A stretch of 64,000 nucleotides of DNA from Nematopogon swammerdamellus (Eukaryota; Arthropoda; Insecta; Lepidoptera; Adelidae): the NCBI GenBank assembly GCA_946902875.1, contig OX336348.1:13293741-13357740 (forward strand), given 5' to 3'. Under the pieces are notes generated by a model. The model saw only the letters and a list, made by a program, of their open reading frames with translations. It searched no databases and was not told the origin of the DNA. A program made the position numbers and the translations under genes. This document shows, in pieces, positions 21,667 to 30,693 of the stretch (positions are counted from its first letter, which is position 1; each line of letters starts with the position of its first letter).

Positions 21667-21697
21667 CAAAGAGTTTGTATGTAATACAAACTCTTTG
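21667..21697. mobile_element. CAAAGA mini-element (31 bp) with perfect 8-bp duplication
   Basis: Arms CAAAGAGTTTGTAT and (imperfectly, around a 4-6-base loop) ATACAAACTCTTTG form a near-perfect palindrome. GAAAATAC occurs immediately on both sides (21659-21666 and 21698-21705). Ends and 8-bp duplication fit a hAT-type insertion. Confidence 0.85.
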
Positions 21698-21984
21698 GAA
21701 AATACGCCTGAATTTGCACTTTTGAACTGATTATACTGCATATTATCGCGAAGGCCGTTATCGCTATCGTACGGTAGATGGCGTTCGCTGACTAAAGGAG
21801 CCAAGTTTAAGCAAAAAACTGCGTTCCAATTATTTTCAGGGTTGTCTCCGTGAGTGTCGTTGGCGATATTATAGGCTAGAATTAACTTTTCTTTGTGCTT
21901 AATGGTTTATTATTAACTTTTACAATGAGAAACACATTTAGACGCTTAGGTAGGTACTTACACTATTTAGTAATCTGTGCTTAC

Positions 21985-23035
21985 ACTTCAAGAAACATGT
22001 CACAAGCTGTCTACCGATGTCGGCGATTTTTCACGCCGGTCCAACTACTTACACTCTACAAAGCACAAGTAAGACTGGTGATGGAATATTGCAGTCATCT
22101 TTGGGAGGGTTCCCCTGAGTACCTTCTTTCAGCCTTGGATTCTATTCAGCGACGAGCCATTCGTCTCATTGGTGACTCTGTACTCACAAAGGACCTTCAA
22201 CCTCTAAAGCACAGACGTATCGTTGGGTCATTGATTGAGCCTGTTTTATCGGTACTACTATGGCCGCTGCTCTTACGAAATTGCTTCCCTTTTTTTTAAT
22301 GTAATCCGGTATGGGCGGCTGAGTCAGAGGGGCCAAAGCACATGCTCTGACTAGCCAATGTCACCTCCGAGAAGGTAGGTGCCATACCGGAGACTTCCCT
22401 GGATTGCTGGCTATACTGGACTAGAGGAGAACACAACCGAGGTTGCTATGCGGTCATCTTACATTCAGTACGGTGGTACCAACCCAGTCGGCTACAATTT
22501 GAGCCTACCACCTAGTAAGGGGCAAGGGAAGGGACCTACAGTTTTACACCGGTTCCGAACGGTGAAGCAGCGGGTGTAGGTATGCAAGTAAATTTTTTCG
22601 TCAGAAAAAACTCATTGGTACACGCCGACGGATTCGAACCTCGGACCTCCCGCATGAGAAGCCGATGCCCAAACCATTCGGCCACCCGCCCTTATCCCTC
22701 CTCCCCCTGTTCGCCTTCGCCAAACCCGCCATACACTCGCGGAACACCCCTTTGTAGTGGGCAGACGAGTGCTTCGAACTGCACGATTCTCTAAATCGTT
22801 CTTGTGCCGCACTGCAAAGGTGTGGAACGGGCTTCCGGGGAATATCTTTCCCCACTCCTACCTACAATCCATGGATCTTCAAATCGCGGGTAAATAGCCT
22901 TTCCCCATCGACATTAGTCCGCCTCCAAGCCGGCCTGGCACCTGCTCGGGGGTGATATTGGCTGCGCCTGAGGCTTCGTTGACCTCGGGCACAGCCAGCT
23001 AGTTCGGAAGCAATAATAAAAAAAAAATCAGTGAT
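21985..23035 (+). pseudogene. LINE-A (Jockey/CR1-like) RT C-terminus and 3' end, split by SINE2
   Basis: The first part, to about 22284, encodes YRCRRFFTPVQLLTLYKAQV, EYCSHLWEGSPEYLLSALDS and LTKDLQPLKHRRIVGS. This is the C-terminal RT thumb/connection region of a Jockey/CR1-type LINE and matches 31415-32149. After the SINE (22285-22692) it resumes with RLRQTRHTLAEHPFVVGRRV and FLCRTAKVWNGLPGNIFPHS, then a 3' UTR ending GGGGGTGATATTGGCTGCGC, a stem sequence, and AATAATAAAAAAAAAATC. The 5' half of the LINE is missing. Several frame changes make it inactive. Confidence 0.8.
22285..22692 (-). mobile_element. Full-length SINE2 with tRNA-like head
   Basis: Minus-strand SINE of about 405 bp inside LINE-A. 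The head (22690-22615) has pol III A box TGGCCGAATGG and perfect B box GGTTCGAATCC, spaced as in a tRNA, in a sequence starting GGGCGGGTGGCC. It continues through GTGTACCAATGAG, TTTACTTGCATACC, ACCGTTCGGAACCGGTGTAA and the shared SINE body (CTTACTAGGTGGTAGG, CGACTGGGTTGGTACCACCG). The tail ends CCGGATTACATTAAAAAAA. LINE-A coding sequence stops at GCTTCCC on the left and resumes at TTATCCC on the right, so this is a clean insertion. Confidence 0.85.
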
Positions 23036-23296
23036 ATGTCGATACATTACGCTAGAGCAAAAATTCACAGATCTCGTGCATTATACGACCTTCGAGGTAC
23101 ATTGAAAATGAACTCAACAAAATAAAAAAAAAGTATTACATTTATTTATTTATTTTTTATTATTTTCAAATACACAAGCAGCTTAAAAATTGTAAACTAA
23201 AATTTAGGTGAGCTTGATGCCGCGAGGCATTCTATTCTAACTAACCTTTTCAGTTCTTCGCATTGAATTTTAGTCCAATGAATCCTCTATTCATTA

Positions 23297-23427
23297 GTCC
23301 AGTTCAGTGTAGCCGGCACGACCGAAGGGAAGCACTGACATGGCGCCTATTTCACCCGGTGTTATGGGCTGACATCACGGATGTTTTAGGTGATTTAGCC
23401 AACCGTGTCAGGTTCCATAAAAAAAAC
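23297..23427 (+). mobile_element. SINE1 3' fragment
   Basis: CAGTTCAGTGTAGCCGGCAC to CCGTGTCAGGTTCCATAAAAAAA. Confidence 0.85.
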
Positions 23428-23482
23428 CTTCAGTGCGGTGGTATAAATTCGGAAGTGTTTCACCCTAGCACCTGGTAAGATG
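23428..23482 (-). repeat. SINE1 body piece, inverted against its neighbour
   Basis: CTTCAGTGCGGTGGTATAAA...CCTAGCACCTGGTAAG is SINE1 body in reverse orientation, directly after the poly(A) of the preceding copy. A rearranged or twin-primed junction is possible. Confidence 0.65.
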
Positions 23483-23499
23483 AGCGGATGGGGACCTTC

Positions 23500-23630
23500 A
23501 GTTTTCAGACCACCCGTCAGGTGGGACGACATCAAGTACGTCGGCTAAAATCGGCGGTTCTGTGTACCGCTGCAGGCTGGAGGAAAATTGGAGAGGCGTA
23601 TGTCCAGTAGTGAACGCTTACACGCTGACA
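23500..23630 (+). pseudogene. RTE-clade RT C-terminal tail
   Basis: Encodes PPVRWDDIKYVG, a stop, then AGGKLERR-like residues, paralleling the better-preserved GRPPASWYGDIKYVGG...GLEEYWRGV at 49977-50228. The pattern GRP-x-x-(R/S)W-x-DDI followed by a W-rich end is the known C-terminus of RTE/R4-group RTs. Confidence 0.5.
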
Positions 23631-23877
23631 CGCTGTCGCGCTGACAGCCCTGCTTCCAGACTCTGCCCATAGACAATAACTCAGACATCGAGAGCCCTGC
23701 GTGTGACGGCGCGCGCTAACGTCTTACTGGCGAGCTGGCGCCGCGCGCCGCTCACGGAGTCCTAGAATATATGCACTTACTTTAGCCCTAGGTAATATTA
23801 TACCAGGGCTGTTTTTACGCGCAGGCTACCTAGGCTGCAGCCTAGGGGCCCGCACCACAAAAATAAAATGGGTAATT

Positions 23878-24085
23878 TTTTCAACCGACTTCCCAAGAGG
23901 ACGAGGTTCTCGATTCGACTGTACCTATGTTTTTTTTTATGTTTGTTACACGATTACTCCGTCAATTGTGAGCCGATTTTGAAAATTATTTTTTTGGTTG
24001 GTAGGAAATTGATTCGGCGGTTTTTGCAAAATCAACAAAAAACTATGGTGTGTGGTTACCTTCAGCAAAACTTTTGTGATGTGGA
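23878..24085. repeat. F5 outer segment
   Basis: CAACCGACTTCCCAAGAGGA, CGAGGTTCTCGATTCGACTG, TTTTTTTTATGTTTGTTACA: the outer part of family F5 without its hairpin. Confidence 0.7.
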
Positions 24086-24130
24086 CTTTTTCAGCAATAA
24101 GAAAACATAGCATGTCGATACGTCAGCAGT

Positions 24131-24705
24131 AAAAAGTATACAAAAAAACTATTATTAAAAACAAAAAACCCGACTACGAATAACAAAAAAGGAAAAAATA
24201 AGATAATTTTGTAATATATTGGGGCAAAGTGCAGTTTAGAACACGTACTAGCAAAACTTAGGAAGTCGAATATATGATTCTGAAAATATAGCTTTAGGTA
24301 TCGATCATAATTAATTATGTACTTGAACATAGTCGATCTGCTTTGATAATATGAACGAAAGGTCCTTCGAACACAATTAATAATACAGCCGGAGTCGGAG
24401 TCAGCTAGATTTCAAGAAGTTTTGCTGACTCCGACTCCGGCTGTATTATTAATTGTGTTCGAAGGACCTTTCGTTCATATTATCAAAGCAGATCGACTAT
24501 GTTCAAGTACATAATTAATTATGATCGATACCTAATGCTATATTTTCAGAATCATATAAGTATTCGACTTCCTAAGTTTTGCTAGTACGTGTTCTAAACT
24601 GCACTTTGCCCCAATATATTACAAAATTATCTTATTTTTTCCTTTTTTGTTATTCGTAGTCGGGTTTTTTGTTTTTAATAATAGTTTTTATTTCACACTT
24701 TTTAG
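24131..24705. repeat. Near-perfect 0.57-kb inverted repeat (275-bp arms)
   Basis: Arms 24131-24402 and 24423-24705 are almost identical inverted copies around a loop of about 20 bases (TAGATTTCAAGAAGTTTTGC region). The stem top is CCGGAGTCGGAGTCAGC. I see one 4-base insertion (ATAAGTATTCG versus ATATATTCG), a base change in CTTTAGG/CTAATGC, and outer-end drift. High identity implies recent formation. It is joined to an F5 segment and contains CCCGACTACG. Confidence 0.9.
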
Positions 24706-24776
24706 AACATAACTCTACATTAATAATATAATGTTTTGTTTAAAATTAATTTTGTTTTTTAATTAAATACTGTCAT

Positions 24777-25157
24777 GTCAGCCTCGGTAGCTCATTGGTG
24801 CAGTCGGTCGACTGTTGTTAAGCAGTGCAGTGCTGAGCGCGGTCAGTACTTGGAGGAGTGACCGCTCGACCGTTGGAGGCTGACCGTGGTTCGGATTCCA
24901 CGATACACTCTAGGTCCCTTCCCTTCTTACCTTACTAGGTGGTAGGGTTTATCCCGGCCGGGTTGGTACCACTGCACTGAGCGAAACGTAGGTCGAAACT
25001 GCTATGTAAATAGTTCGTGTTTTCCGTCCAGTTCAGTGTAGCCGACATGAAATGAAGGGAAGCACTGACATGGCACCTAGTTCAACCGGTGTTATGGGCT
25101 GACATCACGGATGTTGTAGGTGAAGTAGCCAACCGTGTCAGTTTCCATAAAAAAAAT
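24777..25157 (+). mobile_element. Full-length SINE1a with 5S rRNA-like head
   Basis: Starts GTCAGCCTCGGTAGCTCATTGG (A-box-like GGTAGCTC), then GTTAAGCAGTGCAGTGCTGA, GCGCGGTCAGTACTTGG and GAGTGACCGCTCGACC, matching the 5S rRNA internal promoter region. A B-box-like GGTTCGGATTCC follows, then the SINE1 body (CTTACTAGGTGGTAGG) and the tail to CATAAAAAAAA. A 3-6-base duplication (GCAGTGCAGTGC) disturbs the 5S-like part compared with 61045-61423. Confidence 0.85.
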
Positions 25158-25508
25158 ACTGAATTTGTTCCAGTACAAAATCTCGGAACAGATTTGAAAT
25201 TTGAATAGTAAGGGATATACAGCGACATCTGCTGGCTGTAAAACTTATTATTTCCAGGAAATTAAACATTCAGTGAATGCCACAGATTTCTTTTTAAAGT
25301 TGTCAATTTTATTACCTGCCATGTTGGTAATATGTGCTGTCATGTTTGATTACATCATGTATGTACAATATGATGAGTATGCATAATATGTATAGAGGTA
25401 TATTGTTATTTCTGAAGATAACTTTCTCAAATTAATTTATTGGCACCTGCGGTACAGATCTGAAAAAATTAATTATGAGAAGCAAATTATCCACAGAAAT
25501 AGCAATAT
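25158..25508. other. No gene seen
   Basis: A+T-rich spacer between two SINE1 copies. Confidence 0.35.
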
Positions 25509-25548
25509 AACTCTTTTTTTTATGGTAACTGACACGGTTGGGTACATC

Positions 25549-25575
25549 CAAAGAGATTAAAAGGGGCTGTCTTTG
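25549..25575. mobile_element. CAAAGA mini-element (27 bp)
   Basis: CAAAGAGATTAAAAGG...GTCTTTG between direct 8-bp copies GGTACATC (25541-25548 and 25576-25583). It sits inside SINE1, whose uninterrupted copies read GGCTACATCACC. Confidence 0.85.
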
Positions 25576-25583
25576 GGTACATC

Positions 25584-25608
25584 CATGGAGTTGGGGAACA
25601 ACTCCATG
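25584..25608. mobile_element. Second palindrome (25 bp), unrelated sequence, same site
   Basis: Perfect 10-bp arms CATGGAGTTG and CAACTCCATG around GGGAA. It lies directly after the GGTACATC copy and is followed by GGTGCATC (25609-25616, one mismatch). It therefore looks like an independent insertion with its own 8-bp duplication. Confidence 0.75.
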
Positions 25609-26154
25609 GGTGCATCACCTACAACATCCGTGATGTCAGACCATAACACCGGGTGAACTTGGTGCCACGTCAGACTTCCCTTCGGTCGTGCCGGCTACAC
25701 TAACTGGACGGAAAGCACAAACTATTTACATAGCCGTTTTGACCCACCTTTCATTCAGTGCGGTGGTACCAACCCGGGCGGGTTAAACCCTACCACCTAG
25801 TAATATAAGAAGGGAGTCATATCCTTTAGTCGCCTTTTACGCCATACACGGGGAGAGATGCTTACAGGTCTTAAAGAAAGAAGTTTAAATTATTAAGTTA
25901 TTATTGGGCTTTTACTTGGAGTATATGAAATAAAACAAACACTCTTATAAATATAAAATTCAGATTGGTATTTTATTAAACCATTTACATAAATATACAC
26001 ATTACATATGATTTGTTTTATGTTTAAATGTAGTACATTTGCGCTGTTTATAGGAATAAATGACCTTTGCGTTTCTGTTCAAGAGAATTGAACTTATATC
26101 TTTCGAATACAACGTTTTTCTTCGGCATGAAGATATTTATCAAATTGTTGTAAT

Positions 26155-26187
26155 CAAAGAGATTAAAGGGTGGGTTTAATGTCTTTG
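26155..26187. mobile_element. CAAAGA mini-element (33 bp)
   Basis: CAAAGAGATTAAAGG, then GTGGGTTTAATGTCTTTG, flanked by GTTGTAAT at 26147-26154 and 26188-26195. Confidence 0.85.
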
Positions 26188-26195
26188 GTTGTAAT

Positions 26196-26216
26196 CAAAG
26201 ACATTACATCTCTTTG
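26196..26216. mobile_element. CAAAGA mini-element (21 bp), inverted neighbour
   Basis: CAAAGACATTA...ATCTCTTTG directly abuts the shared GTTGTAAT and is followed by GCTGTAAT (one mismatch). Its ends are swapped relative to the left neighbour (GACAT left, GAGAT right), so it lies in the opposite orientation. Confidence 0.8.
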
Positions 26217-26295
26217 GCTGTAATACTTCTTCCATTGACTTAAAATTCTGACTTCTTCATATTGATCCAATATTGATCAAGAGATGTGAATTGTG

Positions 26296-26330
26296 CAAAG
26301 AGATTAAAGAGGGTGAGTTTAATGTCTTTG
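26296..26330. mobile_element. CAAAGA mini-element (35 bp)
   Basis: CAAAGAGATTAAAGAGGG, then TGAGTTTAATGTCTTTG, with perfect GAATTGTG duplications at 26288-26295 and 26331-26338. Confidence 0.88.
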
Positions 26331-26338
26331 GAATTGTG

Positions 26339-26700
26339 TCAACAAATCCTTCAGGCTTCTCAATGCGTGAGAACATTACCTTCTCCGAATCGCTCTTCCT
26401 GTGAGCCGTTATAATCATGTACTTCTCATTTTGTGAAATAACGCTGACCGCTCTGCCACAATGTAGAATAAATGAGCTAGTTGCATTTTATGTACCTATC
26501 ATAAATTCCATTATTTTCCAAACTGACGTCAACAAAGATGGTTGTCATAGTAACCCCCCAACACAGATTACTGTCCCAGAGTTGACAGACTAGAGATGGT
26601 TTGCCCAACAGAACCACAGTCCACCTTACCCACAGACCTTCTCCTGACAATTCCTTTCCTGATCTGAGAGTACAATACTCTTTGGACAGGCAACCAAACT
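26339..26700. other. No gene seen
   Basis: Spacer before the LINE; 26590-26700 may already belong to the LINE but encodes nothing recognisable in frame. Confidence 0.3.
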
Positions 26701-26704
26701 CTAG

Positions 26705-27952
26705 ATGTCACCATCCACAATGAAAACTAACCCCCTGACCCCCCTGACTCTGACTGACCAAGAGATCTTATCCAATAGCCAATTCGGTTTTCGGAAGGGA
26801 AAAAGTACCATGGACAGTCTTGCATTGTTTTCTACGGATGTTCGTCTCTCTTTCAGTCGAGATGAATCCATTGTAGCTGCATTTCTTGATATATCTGCTG
26901 CTTACGATAATGTTCAGCTCCCTATGTTAAGGAAAAAATTACAAAAGTTGAAGGTGCCTGAGAAACTGACGATGTTTATCTCCAACATTTTGTTGGAGAG
27001 ACATATTCATCTCTATACTGATGGAGATGGCCATCTTGTTAGGACTGTGTGGAAAGGTCTTCCACAGGGATCTGTGCTGAGCCCTCTATTATATAGTATC
27101 TACACTTTTGATATGGATATTGAAATTAAACATCATTGTCGCGTTTTACAGTACGCTGATGACCTTTTATTGTATGCTTCAAACAAATCTATCGTCAAAG
27201 CATCTGAGTCAATTAATTTGGCCCTAATTTCTCTAGACACTTGGCTTCTGAATAATGGTTTAGAACTTTCGGCATCCAAAAGCTCAGTAGTAACCTTTTC
27301 TCGAAAAAGAAATATCCCCCCTTTCATTGTCATTCATCAAGATACTCCAATTAAGCAGTCTGATTCGGTTAAGTTTCTTGGAGTTATTCTTGACTCAAAG
27401 ATGACAGGAGTGCTACATATAGATTATATAAAAACAAAATGTCTAAAGAATATTAATATCATTCGTTGTCTTTCTGGTGTGTGGTGGGGTTCCCATCCAT
27501 TTTATATGAAATTAATTTATAATGCTATTATCCGTCCTTACCTGGATTATGGTACTTTTATCTTTGAGCCTGCAAATTGCAAAGCACTTAGAAGTCTAGA
27601 CTTAATCCAATACCAATGTCTCCGTATAATTTCAGGGAATATGAAATCCTCACCCACCAATGCTCTCCAAGTGGAATGTGTTGACCCTCCCCTTCATATG
27701 AGACGGCAATATTTAGCAAATAGATATTTATTTAAAGCTGTTCAGTTTTCTAACCATCCTATTATTCCGAAGCTAAGGCTTCTTACCGAATATACTCGTA
27801 CAATGAACTTCTGGAGGCTTAAGTCTCATCCAAATTTAGTACACAGCTTCAGGAAATTTATTAATTTCCGACTCACAGAGATAGAACAGTGCCAATTTTT
27901 CAAATTCCATATGAAGCGCTTATCTTCATCCCCAACATTCATACTTCTATAG
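26705..27952 (+). pseudogene. LINE reverse transcriptase (5'-truncated, frameshifted from RNase H)
   Basis: 415 residues. RT motifs run in order: FGFRKGKST (residues 28-35), FLDISAAYD (60-68, first catalytic Asp), GLPQGSVLSP (118-127), YADDLLLY (150-157, catalytic Asp pair) and the FLGVILD thumb motif near 225. RT copies the element's RNA into DNA at a nicked target. The fingers' N-terminus and the endonuclease are absent. The reading frame leaves the protein near residue 395, after LTEIEQ, where RNase H-side sequence continues in another frame. A single lost base explains this. The catalytic residues are intact, so decay is recent. Confidence 0.88.
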
Positions 27953-28896
27953 ATATTGACAAAGATACTTTGGATCCCAACAAAAAGCTTCTGCAATGGT
28001 TAGATAAAAACTGTAAGGGATGGCAATATATTTATACGGATGCCTCCAAGTTATCTCCCGAAGGTAGTGTTGGTTATGCAGTTTTTCACAAGAATGCTAA
28101 CAGGTCTTTGAAGATGAAAAGTCCTCCGGAGGCATCTGTGTTTACAGGAGAGGCGTTGGCTATTCTGGAAGCTGTTAAATATATTAGATTTAATAATATT
28201 GCCAAGGCGGTTATTCTAACTGACTCTCAAAGCTCTCTTCAGTCCATACAGCAAAATCCATTCAAATCTAAAATGCATAATGACATTGTTCTTAAAATTA
28301 GATTAATTCTGTTAGAACTCCAATCCAATAGTTCTGAGGTTGTTCTTGTTTGGATCCCTGGTCATGCTAATATAGCAGGGAACGAAATTGCTGATCAATT
28401 AGCTAAGGAGGCGGTTGTTAGTGGTGACAAATTAAATTACAAAAATTACTGCCACGACCTTGTAGCTCTCCCTAAGGTTTACCTTAAAAAATCATGGTCC
28501 TCAAACTGGATAAATACTAGCAAAACTAGAGGTTCATACTATGCCAAGATCCAACCAGAAATTCCAGTGAAACCTTGGTTCTTTAAAATTACTCTCCCTA
28601 AAAAAGAAACTTCTATTATAAACAGGCTCAGAATGGGCCATTGCTGTAGTCCAGTCCACCTTGCCAAACTTCGCATTAGGGACAACTCTCTATGCGAATG
28701 TGGCCTTGAGGAGGGTAATGTAGACCACATTATATTTTCTTGCCCTCTCAATAACAAAATGCCATCAATTTATGAAATGCTTCAAAAATTAAAAGTTTCA
28801 CTTCCCATTAATATTCACTCTCTTCTGTATTGCCCCTCACCCAAAATATTGAAATTGCTTGCTAGATGTATAAATAGCAACAATATCAAACTTTAG
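27889..28896 (+). pseudogene. LINE RNase H domain plus zinc-binding C-terminus
   Basis: About 335 residues continuing the RT protein in a shifted frame. RNase H acidic residues are visible: D51 in YTDASK, E88 in FTGEALAI, D112 in LTDSQSS and D169 in GNEIADQLAK, with H159 in WIPGHANIAG. The C-terminal zinc motif follows at LCECG...DHIIFSC. RNase H degrades the RNA strand after first-strand synthesis. The domain is full length, with no stop until 28896. The annotated first codon is only the start of the open frame and not a real initiation site. Confidence 0.88.
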
Positions 28897-29299
28897 TTAA
28901 GTCGGCTTGCTTTCCTTGTTTCTATGTGTATATAGAACTCCTACTTATATTTTTCTGTTGTATTGTTTCTTTTTCTATTTTTGAAGTATAGGTAAGTTAT
29001 AATGGCTAATGTAATGATTTGAATTATTTATGACATGATTTAGAGTTTGATTATTTGTTTCCTTTTTATGTGTAATGTAAAGATTTCAGCATTTTCTTTG
29101 CCCGTTAATCAAAATTTTGTACAATGACATTTTTTGTTTATAAATTAATTATAACGTGGATATCTTAACGTGACACTGGCAGTATTTAGATCTCAAATAA
29201 AAAAAGAGATCAGTTGCCATTACGGCTCAAGTCAAGGACCGCTCTGAACATCTTGCGGTTGCAAGTCGTAAAAAAAGAAGAAGAAGAAGACGTTTGCAT

Positions 29300-29640
29300 G
29301 TAAACAAATGGCCGTCCCGTCTTCCCTTCTATGTACGTGATTATTTTTTGCTGATTTTCACAAATTCGTTATTAAGATTGAGTACTAACCTATCCTATGT
29401 CAATTTCGTGATGTTCTAGAACATTTTGGTATATCTGTCATTGAGAATCGACGCTTCTTCTAGGCGCTACGCTCTTTCTAACCCTCATACATACATACAT
29501 ACATACATACATACAAACATTCAGGCTAAACACATTACCCTCCTGTTGGCTTCGCCGTAGTCGGGTAAAAAAGCACCACAGAACTAAAAAGTATTAAATA
29601 ATATTTTGAAATTTACTCTGTCATTGTATTGAAATATATG
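29300..29640. other. No gene; contains (CATA)n microsatellite
   Basis: (CATA)n at about 29486-29515 followed by CTTCGCCGTAGTCGGGTAAA, a fragment also seen at the base of the 24.1-24.7-kb inverted repeat. Confidence 0.4.
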
Positions 29641-29644
29641 AATC

Positions 29645-29925
29645 GATATAAAAAAACTGTGAAATATATAACTATTTAAAATTATATAAAAACCGCTTCA
29701 AAAATGTATGAAATAAAAAAATCGAACCCTAGAGTCGAAGACGGTGCTAAAGCAATCAAAAATGTTGCATGAAAGAAAACATGAGTGGATGATATCATTT
29801 TGTGATTTTGTGTAGCCTTCTATTGCACCGCCTTCAACTCTAGGGTTCGATTTCTTTTTATTTCATACATTTTTGAAGTCGGTTTTCATATTTTTTAAAA
29901 TAGTTTTTTTTTTTTTCTATTCAAA
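29645..29925 (+). mobile_element. Hairpin repeat family F5, copy 2
   Basis: ACTGTGAAATATATAACTAT, then ACCGCTTCAAAAATGTATGA...CGAAGACGGTGC, loop with ATGAGTGGATGATATCA, and inverse arm ACCGCCTTCAACTCTAGGGT...TGAAGTCGGT. Confidence 0.85.
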
Positions 29926-30048
29926 TACTATGGTGCGGGCCCCCATATAATCATAAGACACGCCGAAATCCTACATAACTAATTGAATTTTGTAATAATG
30001 CCTCCGTTTTTCTTACCTACGTTATTATGTAGTTACGTACGTTATAAA

Positions 30049-30455
30049 AATATAAAAACCGCCCTCAAAAATGTATGAAATAAAAAAAACGAACCCTAGA
30101 GTTGAAGGCGGTGCTAAAGAAGGCTACAAAAATCACAAAGGATATCATCCACTCATGTTATCTTTCAAGCATCATTTTTGCTTGCTTTAGCACCGCCTTC
30201 AACTCTAGGGTTCGTTTTTTTTATATCATACATTTTTGAAGGTGGTTTTTATATTTTATTTTATTTCTCCGCTTCGCTTTCCAATCCGATCTTGACAAAA
30301 TTGAAATGGGATCACATGGGAAGCACCAGCTTTCAAATAAAAAAAGAATCATCAAAATCGGTTCATCCAGTCGAAAGTTCTGAGGTAACAAACATTAAAA
30401 AAAAATGCAGTCGAATTAAGAACCTCCTCCTATTTTTGAAGTCGGTTAAAAAGTA
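30049..30455 (-). mobile_element. Hairpin repeat family F5, copy 3 (most complete)
   Basis: Hairpin 30055-30245 (GAGTTGAAGGCGGTGC and inverse), followed by the outer part in reverse: AAGCACCAGCTTTCAAATAA and AAGAACCTCCTCCTATTTTT, ending GAAGTCGGTTAAAAAG. Confidence 0.88.
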
Positions 30456-30693
30456 GTATTATAAAAACTTTTAAATACAATATATTAAAAAAAGTTCTAC
30501 AATTTCATTAGTCGTTTTCTTTTCAGGTTTTTAGTATTACAAATTTCTTTAAAATACGATTTTATAGTTCCCGAGAAGGGCCCGCACGGCGCACCACATG
30601 TTCAGTCCAGGGGTTTACAGATTCTAGATACGGTCCTGATTATGACATAATACTAGAATCAGGCCAGACCTAGTGGTTGGTGATTTTTTGAAA

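Larger units (their letters stand above)
25511..25861 (-). mobile_element. SINE1b with two palindromic mini-insertions
   Basis: Minus-strand SINE1 with poly(A) at left. The body/head junction GGGAGTCATATCC is followed by R3 head sequence (TAGTCGCCTTTTACGCC, CACGGGGAGAGATG), the same junction as at 3.3 kb. The tail is interrupted at TTGGCTACATC by two short palindromes (25549-25575 and 25584-25608). Confidence 0.85.
26700..29291 (+). mobile_element. 5'-truncated RNase H-bearing LINE (I/LOA-type group)
   Basis: RT core, RNase H and C-terminal zinc motif in order, a 3' UTR (28897-29265) and a 3' end of A-run plus (GAA)n (29270-29291). RNase H in a non-LTR element places it among I/LOA/ingi-related clades; the clade is inferred. 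The endonuclease and ORF1 are missing. One frameshift near 27885 separates RT from RNase H. Confidence 0.88.

Noticed and set aside
22615..22692. A functional tRNA gene on the minus strand
   Set aside because: A and B boxes are good, but the T stem does not pair properly and the sequence runs into a SINE body with poly(A).
24131..24705. A microRNA precursor
   Set aside because: The stem is far too long and too perfect; a recent inverted duplication is simpler.
24777..24890. A 5S rRNA gene
   Set aside because: Only the internal promoter part matches. The 5' and 3' thirds of 5S rRNA are missing and it is fused to a SINE body, so it is a SINE head.
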